This document shows, one piece after another, positions 37,048-47,837 of a DNA stretch of 64,000 nucleotides (position 1 is the first letter of the stretch; the number at the start of each line of letters is the position of its first letter). The stretch covers positions 1,067,658-1,131,657 of the forward strand of contig NZ_CP028897.1 in assembly GCF_003072645.1 (NCBI RefSeq), written 5' to 3'. Both the position numbers and the translations under genes were made by a program. Below the pieces are notes generated by a model that saw nothing but the letters and a program-made list of their open reading frames with translations, searched no databases and was not told the origin of the DNA. This DNA comes from Dongshaea marina (GTDB taxonomy: Bacteria > Pseudomonadota > Gammaproteobacteria > Enterobacterales > Aeromonadaceae).

Positions 37048-37905
37048 ATGAATCGAATGAATAAGGCGATGTTGCCAAGATTGTTGCTGATGGCTATAGG
37101 TGCAGCCCTGCTGGCGGCCTGTGCAAGCCAACCCCAAAAGCCGACAAAACCCCTGACCCATGAGCAGTTGTTTGGCCATGAAAAGGCGGATGCTCACGTC
37201 AAAGCGGTTGCGGCCGACCCAAGCGATCCTTTCCAGGGCTTTAACCGGGCCATGTGGGCGGTTAACTATGATGCCTTTGATCCATACGTTGCCAAGCCCA
37301 TCGCCCATGGCTATGTTGACTATGTGCCTCAGCCGATGCGAAGTGGTGTATCTAACTTTGTCGATAACTTTAATGAGCCCTCCAGCATGGTGAATCACCT
37401 GTTGATTGGTGATTTTAAGGATGCGGGAGTTAACCTGGTGCGTTTTGTACTAAACACCACGGTTGGCATGCTGGGGTTTGTCGATGTTGCCGGACACATG
37501 GGACTGACTCAGCGCACCATGAGCTTTGGTGATGTGATGGGGTATGCCGAGATTGGCCAGGGAGCCTACCTGATGTTGCCCTTCTATGGTCCAACCACGG
37601 TGCGTAACCTGGCCGGTAATGTTGTTGATGATCTCTATTTTCCCTACAACCTGATGACCCTGCCGATGAAGGTGGGTCGTCTGGCATTGAAGGGGCTGAG
37701 CGTTCGGGCCGATCTGATCCCTCAGGAGCCGCTGTTGGATAACTCCATCGATCCATACGCTTTCTCTAAGGGAGCCTATATGCAGTACCAGCAGGCTACC
37801 ATTCACCAGATCAAGGTTTCCAATGGTGCAATTCCAGCGGACCAGCCGGTACAGCACAAGGCGAATGAAGAGGTTAGCTCCTATCTCGATGAGATAGATG
37901 ACTAA
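37048..37905 (+). CDS. mlaA: phospholipid-retrograde-transport lipoprotein MlaA (VacJ)
   Basis: An outer-membrane lipoprotein that removes misplaced phospholipids from the outer leaflet with OmpC and MlaC. Lipobox LLAAC, then the core DPFQGFNRAMWAVNYDAFDPY, VPQPMRSGVSNF, LNTTVGMLGFVDVAG and the YGPTTVRN block. Starts at 37048, 37057 or 37069 are all possible. A TATACT -10-like element at 37028-37033 favours one of the two later ones. The 44 residues upstream in the open frame are not homologous. Length about 285 residues. Confidence 0.92.
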   Translation: MNRMNKAMLPRLLLMAIGAALLAACASQPQKPTKPLTHEQLFGHEKADAHVKAVAADPSDPFQGFNRAMWAVNYDAFDPYVAKPIAHGYVDYVPQPMRSGVSNFVDNFNEPSSMVNHLLIGDFKDAGVNLVRFVLNTTVGMLGFVDVAGHMGLTQRTMSFGDVMGYAEIGQGAYLMLPFYGPTTVRNLAGNVVDDLYFPYNLMTLPMKVGRLALKGLSVRADLIPQEPLLDNSIDPYAFSKGAYMQYQQATIHQIKVSNGAIPADQPVQHKANEEVSSYLDEIDD

Positions 37906-37918
37906 CAGCTGAGTATGA

Positions 37919-37947
37919 AAAGGGGGCGAATATTCGCCCCCTTTTTG
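37919..37947 (+). terminator. rho-independent terminator after mlaA
   Basis: AGGGGGCGAA / TTCGCCCCCT stem followed by TTTTT. Confidence 0.9.
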
Positions 37948-38013
37948 ATCCTCCTGATTCGTCCGATAATCTGAGAATGCCTTTACCGGTTGCCGGGCAG
38001 CCATGCTAAGGAT

Positions 38014-38660
38014 AATGAAAAGTTCGCTGTTGCTACAAAGCGAACCTTAACTATTTGTCCTTCGGACGGATATTTATGGCTTCGCCATAGAGCCGTATTC
38101 GCCCGGCGGTCGAGTTACTTTGGTATCGCTCAAAGTAACCAAAGGCTCACTCCGGAACGATGTTCCCGACATCGACCTGCGTAGCTCGGCATCCTGCCTC
38201 GAAATAATAAAACCCAAGAAGCCAAATCGAAGAGAGGATGTTTAATCCCCCGTAAGCGAGCGCCGAGGTGAGCCTTAGTGGATTGGAGTTGAGCAACAGG
38301 AAGTTGCGAAAGCGTAGCCAGACCATGGAAGGCCTGTCTACGCGATGCTTCAATCAGCAGGTGAACCGAGGGTTAAGCGAGATCCAGGGCGCAAGGGGAC
38401 TATTCGCCGCTAACAACATCCATGTTTAACGCGGCATTCACATATCCCTATGTATCAGGGGAAGGCGTATCCCTGCTATACAGGATGTATTAATGCCGTG
38501 GAAGTGCATAGCAACGTAGCCAGAGCAATGGACTGTGAACTGGGGAGGGCTATAAGGATGGTAGCCGCCTGAGAACGGCCTTTGCTCGCTGTCGGGAGAT
38601 TCCTACACTCATGTAGCGAAGCTGTGAATCAGCCGTGCGCAGCACAATGAAAAGCTCGCT
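38014..38660 (+). repeat. structured intergenic repeat, copy C
   Basis: Gene-free stretch between mlaA and lepB. It holds the hairpins GTTCGCT/AGCGAAC (38022-38045), GTCC-TTC-GGAC (38057-38067), TATGGC-TTC-GCCATA (38075-38089), GTTACTTTG/CAAAGTAAC (38114-38139) and CGATGT-TCCCG-ACATCG (38158-38174). The GCTCGGCATCCTGCCTCGAAAT core follows, and then about 180 bp (38219-38398) nearly identical to copy B. AATGAAAAG(T/C)TCGCT occurs at both edges (about 38014 and 38646). Bases 38400-38640 match nothing else here. Confidence 0.7.
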
Positions 38661-38783
38661 ATTGAAATGGTACGAATATGCTCAGGGAACTCGGGGGGCT
38701 ACTTCCTGTCGAAGTTCAAACCTGCTTAGGATTGATGATCCTGAGTTCATTGTTTTTGTATTCTGATGCTGAAGGTAAACAGT

Positions 38784-39713
38784 ATGTTTTCTATCGCCAA
38801 TATGGCCGATCTTTTTTCACTTATTCTTACGTTAGTTACCCTGATCACGGGAATCATCTATGTCGCAGATCAATTGATTTGGAAGCGCCGGAGGTTGGTG
38901 AAAGCTTGTGAGGGTGTTTCAACCTCAGCTAAAGAGGGGGAGGTCGTAGGCCATGCCCCTGTTACCCCGGGTTGGATTGCCAATGCGCGTTCCATTTTCC
39001 CGGTGATTCTGGCTGTGCTGATCCTGCGCTCTTTTATCCTTGAGCCTTTTCAGATCCCGAGTGAATCGATGCAACCCACCTTGTTGCCGGGAGACTTTAT
39101 TGTGGTCCAAAAATTCTCCTACGGGCTGCGCGATCCTATTTTCCATCATAAATTTTTTAGCACAGGTGAGCCCAAGAGGGGGGATGTGGCTGTGTTCGTC
39201 TCACCTAAGGATCCGAAAATAGACCTCATCAAGCGGATCGTAGGGCTTCCCGGTGACACTATTATCTATCGTGATAAGACTCTGTATATTAAGCCAGCTT
39301 GCCATGGTGCCAAGGTTTGTCCTTCGCTTCATGAGATAGCAAAGCAGTACATTGGGCCGACCCGATTCACCGAGCTTGGGATGCCCCTCTATGAGTTTAA
39401 GGAGCAACTTGGCACTGTGAGTCACAAGATGCTGCGTAACCCCATGTTACCGGAGCAATACCAGAGATATTATCAGCAGCCGGGATCAGCCATAGGTGAG
39501 TGGGTTGTTCCTAAGGGGCACTATTTTGCGATGGGAGATAACCGGGATAACAGCGACGATAGCCGCTATTGGGGCTTCGTTCCCGAAGAGAACCTAATCG
39601 GTAAGGCAAGCTTTATCTGGATGAGCTTTACCTTTGATCATTCGGCAGATTCCTGGTTGCCTCACTGGATACCGACCGGCATTCGCTTTCATCGCATTGG
39701 TGCGATAGGTTAG
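38784..39713 (+). CDS. lepB: signal peptidase I
   Basis: Cleaves signal peptides at the periplasmic face of the inner membrane. 309 residues with two N-terminal transmembrane helices (about 8-30 and 68-85). The catalytic Ser95 is in PSESMQPTLLPGDF and the general base Lys150 in DLIKRIVGLPGD. MGDNRDNSDDSRYWGFVP is the C-terminal family box. ATG 38784 has AAGGT seven bases upstream; starts at 38766 and 38802 are alternatives. Unlike the usual lepA-lepB-rnc order it stands alone behind a repeat. Confidence 0.93.
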   Translation: MFSIANMADLFSLILTLVTLITGIIYVADQLIWKRRRLVKACEGVSTSAKEGEVVGHAPVTPGWIANARSIFPVILAVLILRSFILEPFQIPSESMQPTLLPGDFIVVQKFSYGLRDPIFHHKFFSTGEPKRGDVAVFVSPKDPKIDLIKRIVGLPGDTIIYRDKTLYIKPACHGAKVCPSLHEIAKQYIGPTRFTELGMPLYEFKEQLGTVSHKMLRNPMLPEQYQRYYQQPGSAIGEWVVPKGHYFAMGDNRDNSDDSRYWGFVPEENLIGKASFIWMSFTFDHSADSWLPHWIPTGIRFHRIGAIG

Positions 39714-39723
39714 AGGAGATAAT

Positions 39724-39751
39724 AAAAAAGCGCCAGGTAAGGCGCTTTTTT
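39724..39751. terminator. bidirectional terminator between lepB and grxA
   Basis: AAAAAAGCGCC / GGCGCTTTTTT perfect inverted repeat with a 6-nt loop between convergent genes. Confidence 0.9.
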
Positions 39752-39772
39752 AATTCAAAGGAGAGCTGGGAG

Positions 39773-40036
39773 TTACTCGTAGAGTCCCAGGTGCTCTTTG
39801 GCGTAGGTTTCAAACTCGCTGCAACCACCGATATGCTGCTCGTCGATGAAGATCTGAGGCACAGTGCTCACCGGCTTACCTATAGTCTTCTCCAGATCGG
39901 CCTGGCTGATCCCTTCAGCGTGAATATCGATATAGCGGAATTTAAAGTCATCACGCTCTTCGGTCAGCTGCTCGGCGATCTGCTTGGCGCGCACACAGTA
40001 AGGGCAGCCGGGGCGGCCAAAAATAACTACAAACAT
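39773..40036 (-). CDS. grxA: glutaredoxin 1
   Basis: An 87-residue glutathione-dependent thiol-disulfide reductase. Active site GCPYC at residues 9-13, TVPQIFIDEQHIGGCSEF carries the cis-Pro and glutathione-binding glycines, and the RDDFKFRYIDIHAEGIS block is typical of GrxA. The ATG at 40036 fits the family N-terminus and has GGGAG upstream; the open frame extends further but without homology. Electron donor for ribonucleotide reductase among others. Confidence 0.95.
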   Translation of the reverse strand: MFVVIFGRPGCPYCVRAKQIAEQLTEERDDFKFRYIDIHAEGISQADLEKTIGKPVSTVPQIFIDEQHIGGCSEFETYAKEHLGLYE

Positions 40037-40110
40037 AGGGATCTCCCATCCAGGTTTTTGGGCAGTATAACCTTTCAGATTATTGGGTAAAGTCGAAATC
40101 CTCAAATGTT

Positions 40111-41538
40111 TTAATCGTAAATATCGATTGGATCTCCGTAATAGATCATCTCAAGAATGCTGGCTTCATATTGGGAGATGCTGCGCGCATAGTGGCGAAT
40201 CGCCGCTGAACTTTCATCCGTGGGGCCGGTTAGGCCGGAGACCATGAGCACAAAGGCTTTCTCCTTACCGGATTCGGTTTTAATAAAGCCTGCCAGGTTC
40301 GAGACATGAGCCATGGTGCCGGTTTTGGCATGGACATCGCCCTTGAGCGGGGCCTGGGTAAAGCCGGAGCGGTATTTGAGAGTCCCATCCATACCGGCGA
40401 CCGGCAGCGCCGCTTTGAGCCAGGGCATATCTATGGCGATATAACGCAGTAAGGTTATCAGCTGCTGAGCCGAGATGAGGTTACGACTGGAGAGTCCAGA
40501 GCCATCTTCGAGTGGGGTATGGGTCAGAGTGAGGCCCGCTTTTTTCTGTAAAATGACTTTCATTGCCGCAACCCCATTTCGATAATTACCTGCCTGTTTG
40601 AAGTAATGGTGTCCCAGAGTTTTGAGCAGGGCATCGGCGATCAGGTTATCGGACTCCTTGAGCATGGTGGTGACCATCTCTTTGAGGGGAGGAGACTGAA
40701 CCCATGCCAGGGTTGTACCCGGACCTTTGAGCTGGTGGGCGATAATGGCTTTCCCCTTAAGAGTTATCCCGGCCTTCTTCAGCTGCCCGATCACCACATC
40801 TTTGCCGAAAAGACTTGGGTTGCTGACTGCAAAATTAAGGGGTAAGGGTTTTTCCTGCAAAGGCATGCAGCCGCTGAGCCAGTAACGATTTTTATCCAGG
40901 CGTTTGAGATCCAGTGAGCAGAACTGTTGCTTTGCCTGTTCGGCTGACAGAGTCATTACTTCACTCTGCACATGAATGGGTTGAAAATCAGGAATGTGTA
41001 ACCTGGCTTTTTCATTAAGCTTTGTTGGATAGAGGGCTCCCTGGACACAGTTATGATCAATGATGATGGCACTGCTGGGTGCGGTAAAGCAGACTCCAAG
41101 ATCATCCCAGGCCCAGCCTCGGCCTCTGGGGTAACCACTGAAGATCCCATCCATCAGGTAGAGGTTGCCGGTGATCTTGCGGATGCCCTTGTCTTTGAGC
41201 TGTTGCCATAGTTCCCTGAGTTGTGCCCGGCTGAGCTCGGGATCCCCGGTAAAATTAAGGTAGAGATCGCCCTCAAGGGTATCTCCTTTAATTCGGGAAG
41301 GATCTGCGGTGAGGGTGGTTTGATAGCGAAAGTCGGGGGTTAACTCAATGGCTGCGGCGGTTGCGGTGAGGAGTTTTTGCAGACTGGCGGGCTGCATTCT
41401 TTCGTCGTGGTTGACGGAGAACTCGGGTTTGGCCGAATGAATCCCCTGAACGATCAGTGAGAGTCGATAACCGGGAACCGGAGTCGCCAGGGCTCCCCAC
41501 ACCGGCAGGCATAACAACAGTAGCAAAAAACGGTTCAT
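40111..41538 (-). CDS. dacB: D-alanyl-D-alanine carboxypeptidase/endopeptidase (PBP4)
   Basis: A 475-residue periplasmic class C penicillin-binding protein. Signal peptide (cleavage near GALA-TP). The three active-site motifs are SLQK (Ser52-Lys55), SDN in KESDNLIADALLK, and KTG in HAKTGTMAHVSN. A large insert between the first two motifs is typical of DacB. Cleaves D-Ala-D-Ala and peptide crosslinks. ATG 41538 follows AGAGG; a GTG at 41547 is in frame. It lies 16 bp downstream of radD on the same strand. Confidence 0.94.
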   Translation of the reverse strand: MNRFLLLLLCLPVWGALATPVPGYRLSLIVQGIHSAKPEFSVNHDERMQPASLQKLLTATAAAIELTPDFRYQTTLTADPSRIKGDTLEGDLYLNFTGDPELSRAQLRELWQQLKDKGIRKITGNLYLMDGIFSGYPRGRGWAWDDLGVCFTAPSSAIIIDHNCVQGALYPTKLNEKARLHIPDFQPIHVQSEVMTLSAEQAKQQFCSLDLKRLDKNRYWLSGCMPLQEKPLPLNFAVSNPSLFGKDVVIGQLKKAGITLKGKAIIAHQLKGPGTTLAWVQSPPLKEMVTTMLKESDNLIADALLKTLGHHYFKQAGNYRNGVAAMKVILQKKAGLTLTHTPLEDGSGLSSRNLISAQQLITLLRYIAIDMPWLKAALPVAGMDGTLKYRSGFTQAPLKGDVHAKTGTMAHVSNLAGFIKTESGKEKAFVLMVSGLTGPTDESSAAIRHYARSISQYEASILEMIYYGDPIDIYD

Positions 41539-41554
41539 AGGACGCACCTCTTCA

Positions 41555-43294
41555 TTAGCTTAGCTCGTAGGCGCGTCGATAACGGCCCTGATAATCAAAT
41601 AATTTATCACAGATAATTCGTCGTTTTTTCTGCATCCTGGCGATTACAAAATCCGGAGCTCTGAACATAGATTGCAGCGCCATGATCTGACTACAGCTAT
41701 GGAATTCAGGTTCATTTCCAGGAGAGCGCCAGTGAAAGCGTAAAAAGCCTTGTTGAAACTCTCTGCGGTCCTGGGGGCTATCAAGGCGGAAGGATTCGCT
41801 CAGCTCAGCACCATCCTCATCATGATAGTGGATGGTGAGCTTCTCCTGCTCCGCGCTAAAACTCATGCCACAGCAGCGGATCACCAGAGTATCCTGGCTC
41901 TTGAGCGCCTCTTTAAGCTGCTTGTCCGCATCGACCAGGGTGGCCTGGCACTGGTGGCACTGTCTTGCTGCAATATCGTTTTCGGCGCCGCACTCCCGGC
42001 ACTCCTTAAAACGAAACCGATAATCACATAGCTCTATTTCGCCCTCATCATCATCGAGAAATCCCTGACACTTGCGGCCAAAATGCTCAATAATGGTGCC
42101 ATCTTCGGTTAATCGTCCCCAGAAGGTGTTGGCAAATCCACAGGCAGGACATAGCACCTGAACAGGTTCGGTATTGCCCGGCGGTCGCAGCTCGCCTACC
42201 TCGGGTTGGTGAAGATCGTAGCGATTACCCGCATAATCTACGATCAAACAATCTTTTTTCCCCTCACTGAGCCTTAGTCCCCGGCCGATGATCTGATGGT
42301 AGAGGCTGATCGACTCGGTGGGGCGCAGGATGGCGATCAGATCCACGTGAGGTGCATCAAAGCCTGTGGTCAGTACCGCAACATTGACCAGAAATTTCAG
42401 TTGCTGCTGCTTAAAGCGCTGGATCAGCTGATCGCGTTCATGTTCTGCTGTCTCTCCCAGGATCAGCGCCGACTGGTTGGCAGGCAAAAAACCGAGGATC
42501 TCCCGGGCATGTTTGACCGTGGCGGCAAAGATCATCACAGCCCGGCGATCGCTGGCTTTCTCCAGGAGCTGCTCCATGATCAGCGGTGTGATTCGTTTCT
42601 GGGTTTGCAGGCATTGGTTGAGCTCTTTTTCTTTAAAAAAGCCCTCGGCGCAACTTAACTCCGAAAACTGGTAGTGAATAAGCGGTGTATCATCCAGCAT
42701 GGGAGGGGTCAGGTAACCATGCTGAAGCATATAACGCAGCGGCAGCTCGTAGATACATCGGTAGAAGGGGCGTGGGGCGAGAGTGCGCACCATGCCGTGA
42801 TAGTGGTAGTTATAGATCCAGCCCATCCCCAGGCGAAAAGGAGTTGCGGTCAGTCCGAGAACACATAGCTGTGGATTGAGTTTTTTGAAGTGATTGATCA
42901 CCAAGGGGTAGCTGCTTTCTTCATTCAGAGAGATGCGGTGGCACTCATCGATGATCAGCAGGGAGATGGGCTCATTGAAGGCATCAAGATTACAGGCTAC
43001 CGACTGGATGCTGCCGAAGGTTATCTTGTGCTCACTCTCCTTGCGGGCCAGGCCCGCCGAGAAGATCCCGGCCTTAAGCCGGTAGCTTTCAAATTTTTGA
43101 TGATTTTGCTCGACCAGCTCTTTGACATGAGCCAGCACCAGCACCCGTCCCCGGGCTTTTCTGCCAAGCTCGGCGATTACCAGGCTCTTACCGGCCCCGG
43201 TAGGCAGCACGACAACCGCGGGTTTACGGCTTTTTTTGAAGTGAGCGACGGCGGCATCGACCGCTTGTTGCTGGTAGGGCCTGAGCTGATACAT
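41555..43294 (-). CDS. radD: DEAD/DEAH-box helicase-like protein RadD (YejH)
   Basis: A 579-residue SF2 ATPase. Walker A PTGAGKS (31-37), DECH box (116-119), GLTATPFR motif III, and motif VI region [15 protein letters not shown]-terminal zinc region has [12 protein letters not shown], then further Cys pairs (CRECG, CHQC). In E. coli RadD assists RecA strand exchange and recombination. Start ATG 43294 gives MYQLRPYQQ, matching the family; a TTG at 43315 preceded by GGGGA is possible. Confidence 0.92.
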   Translation of the reverse strand: MYQLRPYQQQAVDAAVAHFKKSRKPAVVVLPTGAGKSLVIAELGRKARGRVLVLAHVKELVEQNHQKFESYRLKAGIFSAGLARKESEHKITFGSIQSVACNLDAFNEPISLLIIDECHRISLNEESSYPLVINHFKKLNPQLCVLGLTATPFRLGMGWIYNYHYHGMVRTLAPRPFYRCIYELPLRYMLQHGYLTPPMLDDTPLIHYQFSELSCAEGFFKEKELNQCLQTQKRITPLIMEQLLEKASDRRAVMIFAATVKHAREILGFLPANQSALILGETAEHERDQLIQRFKQQQLKFLVNVAVLTTGFDAPHVDLIAILRPTESISLYHQIIGRGLRLSEGKKDCLIVDYAGNRYDLHQPEVGELRPPGNTEPVQVLCPACGFANTFWGRLTEDGTIIEHFGRKCQGFLDDDEGEIELCDYRFRFKECRECGAENDIAARQCHQCQATLVDADKQLKEALKSQDTLVIRCCGMSFSAEQEKLTIHYHDEDGAELSESFRLDSPQDRREFQQGFLRFHWRSPGNEPEFHSCSQIMALQSMFRAPDFVIARMQKKRRIICDKLFDYQGRYRRAYELS

Positions 43295-43428
43295 AGAGAG
43301 TGTTTGCCGGATCAAATCCCCGATTATAGGGCACAGAGCTCATCGGGAATAGATTTCATCTTACAAATCCTCAGGAATCAGGTATCTTATATAGCTGTTT
43401 GTATTTGGCTAGATGGGCTGACATTAGC

Positions 43429-44622
43429 ATGATTATTAAACCTAGAGTTCGCGGCTTTATTTGTACCTCTACCCATCCAAGCGGATGTGAGGCCAATGTT
43501 TGCGAGCAGATCGATTTTGTGAAGAAACAGGGACCGATTGCCGATGCCCCCAAGCGGGTACTGGTGGTGGGATCATCCACCGGCTATGGACTGGCATCAC
43601 GGATCTCGGCTGCATTTGGTGGCGGCGCGTCCACCATAGGTGTCTTTTTTGAAAAGCCTGCGACCGCTAAAAAGCCGGGTTCTGCCGGCTGGTACAATGC
43701 GGCGGCTTTCGATAAGGCGGCCCATGAAGAGGGTCTGTATGCCAAGAGCATCAATGCGGATGCTTTCTCTCATGAGTGCCGTGACAAGGTGATTGAGCTC
43801 ATCAAGGAAGATCTGGGACAGATCGACCTGGTTGTTTACTCACTGGCTTCTCCGGTTCGTAAGATGCCAGACACAGGTGAGGTGATCCGCTCCGCGCTCA
43901 AGCCGATCGGTGAGGTGTATCGTTCGACGGCGATCGATACCAATAAAGATGTGATCATTGATGCCGAGGTTGAGCCTGCGACCGAGCAGGAGGTTGCTGA
44001 TACTGTGACCGTGATGGGTGGTCAGGACTGGGAGCTGTGGATCAATGCCCTGGCGGATGCTGGTGTACTGGCCGAAGGTGCCAAGACGGTAGCCTACAGC
44101 TATATCGGTACCGATATCACCTGGCCTATCTATTGGCATGGCGCCCTGGGTAAGGCGAAAGAGGATCTGGATCGGGCCAGCCGTGAGCTGGGCGAGCGCC
44201 TTAAGCCGCTGGGTGGTGAAGCCTATGTTGCCGTGCTTAAGTCTGTGGTGACTCAGGCCTCCGCGGCGATTCCTGTGATGCCACTATACCTGTCGATGGC
44301 ATTTAAGATCATGCGTGAGCAGGGGGTTCATGAGGGCTGTATCGAGCAGATCAGCCGGATGCTGCACACCCGCCTGTACCAGAATGAGGTTCCGACCGAT
44401 GAGGCCGGACGCATCCGGATGGATGACTGGGAGCTGCGTGACGAGGTTCAAAATGCCTGCCGCGAGATGTGGCCACAGATCACCACAGAAAACCTGATGG
44501 AGATGACCGACTACCAGCTGTATAAGGATCTATTCCTCAAGTTGTTTGGTTTTGGTTGTGAAGGCGTCGATTATGATGCCGATGTTGATCCTGAAGTGAA
44601 GTTTGATGTGATCACCCTGTAG
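43429..44622 (+). CDS. fabV: enoyl-[acyl-carrier-protein] reductase FabV
   Basis: The last reduction step of fatty-acid elongation, NADH-dependent. 397 residues. N-terminal [20 protein letters not shown], nucleotide-binding [15 protein letters not shown] near 46, and the FabV-specific active site Tyr235-x8-Lys244 ([14 protein letters not shown]). FabV is intrinsically triclosan-insensitive in Vibrio and Pseudomonas. Start chosen by homology at 43429. Ends at a terminator. Confidence 0.97.
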   Translation: MIIKPRVRGFICTSTHPSGCEANVCEQIDFVKKQGPIADAPKRVLVVGSSTGYGLASRISAAFGGGASTIGVFFEKPATAKKPGSAGWYNAAAFDKAAHEEGLYAKSINADAFSHECRDKVIELIKEDLGQIDLVVYSLASPVRKMPDTGEVIRSALKPIGEVYRSTAIDTNKDVIIDAEVEPATEQEVADTVTVMGGQDWELWINALADAGVLAEGAKTVAYSYIGTDITWPIYWHGALGKAKEDLDRASRELGERLKPLGGEAYVAVLKSVVTQASAAIPVMPLYLSMAFKIMREQGVHEGCIEQISRMLHTRLYQNEVPTDEAGRIRMDDWELRDEVQNACREMWPQITTENLMEMTDYQLYKDLFLKLFGFGCEGVDYDADVDPEVKFDVITL

Positions 44623-44630
44623 GGACGATT

Positions 44631-44657
44631 AGGCCGGCACCTGTGTCGGCCTTTTTT
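44631..44657 (+). terminator. rho-independent terminator after fabV
   Basis: AGGCCGGCAC / GTGTCGGCCT stem with a short loop, followed by TTTTTT. Confidence 0.8.
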
Positions 44658-44775
44658 ATATCCGCCCTTGTGAACCTGTCTTAGTCACTCCCTGGTGACC
44701 CACACTGCGTTGCTCATCCACTTCAGCGGATGATCTCATTAGCCACCACTCATCACCATTGACATGGAGAGCTCA

Positions 44776-47700
44776 ATGAAACCCCTTCCCAGATTGGATA
44801 CCCCCCGGCCATCGACCCTCTGTATCAGGATTTTTTCAACCTCCTGGAGCGAGAGCAGTTTCGCGGGGATATAGAGACCAGCTATGGGTCAAGGTTGGTG
44901 ATGTCAACCGACAACAGTGTCTATCAATGCCTGTGTCAGGGCGTGCTCTACCCGGTCGATCGTAAGGATCTGGCTTTGCTGATGACTCTTGCGAGCCGGG
45001 CGACCTACCGGTCGATCACCTTCAGTGCCCGGGGGGGAGGTACCGGCACCAATGGGCAATCTCTGAGCCCGGGGGTGATTGTTGATCTCTCCCGGCATAT
45101 GAATCGGATCCTTGAGATTAATACCGAAGAGGGATGGGTGCGGGTCGAGGCGGGGATCGTCAAAGACAGGCTCAATGTCGAGCTTAAACCCCATGGACTG
45201 TTTTTCTCTCCCGAGCTTTCAACTAGCAACCGGGCCACCATTGGGGGGATGATCAGCACCGACGCTTCCGGCCAGGGCTCCCTGGTCTATGGCAAGACCA
45301 GTGATCACGTGTTGGAGCTTGGCTGCGTCCTGGCCGATGGCAGCCTCCTTGAAACCAGCCTAATGGACAGGGAAGCTTTGTCTGTCCTTGAGGGGCAGCC
45401 GGGCAGGCTTGCAGAGCTTTGCTCCGAACTCACACGGATAGTAAGCAGTCACCAGGAGCTGATCGCCGAGCACTTTCCTAAGCTCAATCGTTTTTTGACC
45501 GGCTATGATCTCAGGCACCTCTACCGGGCCGAGAGTGGTACCCTGGATATCTCGCGTCTTATTTGTGGCGCCGAGGGAACCCTGGCCATGGTCGCCGAGG
45601 CTAAGCTCAATCTGACTGCGGTTCCAAAATACAGGACCCTGCTGTGTATTCGTTACCGGGACTTTGAGTCGGCGCTGCGCCATGCGCCAGCCCTGTTGGA
45701 ATGTCAGGCCCTGTCGGTCGAGACCATGGACTCACTGGTTCTGGAGCTGGCCCGCAAGGATTCCGGATGGGCTAAGGTTGCGGATTACCTTGGCGTTGAG
45801 AATGATCTGGCGTTTGCCGGCCTCAACATGGTGGAGTTCGCAGGCTCAGATCTTAAGGAGCAACAGCGGCGTCTGGACGGGCTCATCACCCTTCTCGATC
45901 AGGCTGAGACATCCCAACAAGCCGGTGTGCTGGGTTACCAGCGCTGTGACTTAGCCGAGGCGATTAGCGCCATCTACGGGATGCGCAAAAAGGCGGTAGG
46001 TTTACTGGGCAAACACGCAGGTGCCGCTAAGCCGGTGCCCTTTGTGGAGGATACCGCGGTCCCTCCCGAGAAGCTCTGTGACTTTATTCTGGAGTTTCGA
46101 AAACTGCTGGATAGTCACGGGCTGGATTACGGGATGTTTGGTCATGTGGATGCAGGGGTACTCCATGTACGCCCGGCCCTTGATTTGTGTGATCCCTCCC
46201 AGCAGCAGGTACTCCGCACCATCTCGGATCAGGTGATGGCTCTGACCCGAAAATATCGGGGGGTGTTGTGGGGAGAGCATGGCCGGGGCTATCGCAGTGA
46301 ATATGGTATTCACTATTTTGGTGAGACCCTCTATCGGGAGCTGCGCCGGATAAAATCCCTGTTTGATCCGCTAAATCGTCTCAATCCAGGGAAGATCTGT
46401 ACCCCGCTGGATAGTGAGGCTGAGCTGGTGGCGGTGGATGGTGTGATGCGCGCCGAGTTTGACCGGCAGATCCCGCTGGCTGTGCGGGAGAGTTTTTCTG
46501 AGGCGCTGGACTGTAACGGCAATGGCCTATGTTTTAATTTTGAACCGGGAGCCCTGATGTGCCCCTCGATGCGGGCCCGGGGTGACAGGCGTCACTCCCC
46601 CAAGGGGCGCGCTGCCCTGATGCGTGAGTGGCTACGAACCCTCTCGGAGCAGGGCTACCAGCCCCTAATCAATGAGCAGTGGCTGGAGACTCGTTCCGGC
46701 CTCCACTTGGGAGCCCTGTTTGGTCGGCTCAAAGCCGCCTGGGGAAAGCGGCGTGGTGATTATGATTTCTCTCACGAGATTTTAGAGGCGATGCAGGGCT
46801 GTCTTGCCTGTAAGGCCTGCGCCGGTCAGTGTCCGGTGGGGGTGGATATTGCCGAGCTTCGCTCACGCTTTTTGAATCTCTACTACAGTCGCTACCCAAG
46901 GCCTCTTGGCGATCTGGGAGTGCGCTTCTTAGAGAGCATCAATCTGTGGCTGTGTCGGGCGCCGGATATGAGCAACTGGTTACAGGGGCAGCCCTGGATG
47001 CAATCGATGGTGCGCCGGTTGTCGGGGATGGTGGACCTACCGGAGCTCAGCTCACCGCCACTCCCAGTGCTGGCCCATCAACAGGGCTTTGGGATTGCGG
47101 ATATTAATCAGTTAGAGCAGCTCGATGAGGCGGAGCGAAAGTCACTGGTGGTGGTGGTGCAGGATCCTTTTACCTCAAGCTATGAGGCACCCGTGGTGCG
47201 CGATCTGTTGGCTCTGATCGAAAGGCTTGGCAAGACCCCCCTGCTGCTGCCTTTTATCGGCAATGGTAAGGCTTTGCATATCCGGGGGATGCTGGGGCCC
47301 TTTAAACAGACGGCGCTGCGCTGCGCCGAGATGCTAAATCGGCTGCATCGTCTCGGGATCCCGATGCTGGGAGTTGATCCGGCGCTGGTGCTCTGTTTTC
47401 GTGATGAGTATCAAAAGGCGCTGGGAGATGCGCGGGGTGCTTTTGAGGTGTTGATGGCCCAGGAGTGGCTCATCAAAAACAGTGAGAAGCTGCCAAAGCA
47501 GGTCACTAGCCAAATCTACTATCTCTTCTCCCACTGCACCGAGCGTAGCCTGTGCCCCGAAAGTGAAACCCAGTGGCAAAAGCTCTTTAAGTTGACGGGC
47601 GCAAACCTTTTGCCACAATCAGTCTCCTGCTGTGGGATGGCCGGTCTCTACGGGCATCAGCAGGCCCAGAAAGGCTACTCCGAGACGATTTATCAGCAAA

Positions 47701-47837
47701 GCTGGCAGCCTAAGCTTTCTGAATTGGATCCGAAATTGTGCCTGGCAACCGGATATTCCTGTCGCTCTCAGGTTAAACGTTTTGATACCTTAAGGCTCAA
47801 ACATCCACTACAAGCCTTATTGGAGTTGTACCCATGA
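44776..47837 (+). CDS. ydiJ: FAD/FeS-dependent oxidoreductase YdiJ, N-terminal apparent frameshift
   Basis: A D-2-hydroxyglutarate dehydrogenase-like fusion. The FAD-linked oxidase N-terminal half has FSARGGGTGTNGQSLSPG, the FAD oxidase C domain follows, and a C-terminal ferredoxin/CCG region has CLACKACAGQCPVGVD and CCGMAGLYGH. The continuous frame begins at 44895. The family's first 40 residues are recovered from ATG 44776 (GGAG SD at 44766) by adding one C in the C6 run at 44801-44806, which yields about 1020 residues like E. coli YdiJ (1018). Overlaps menI by four bases. Confidence 0.88.
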
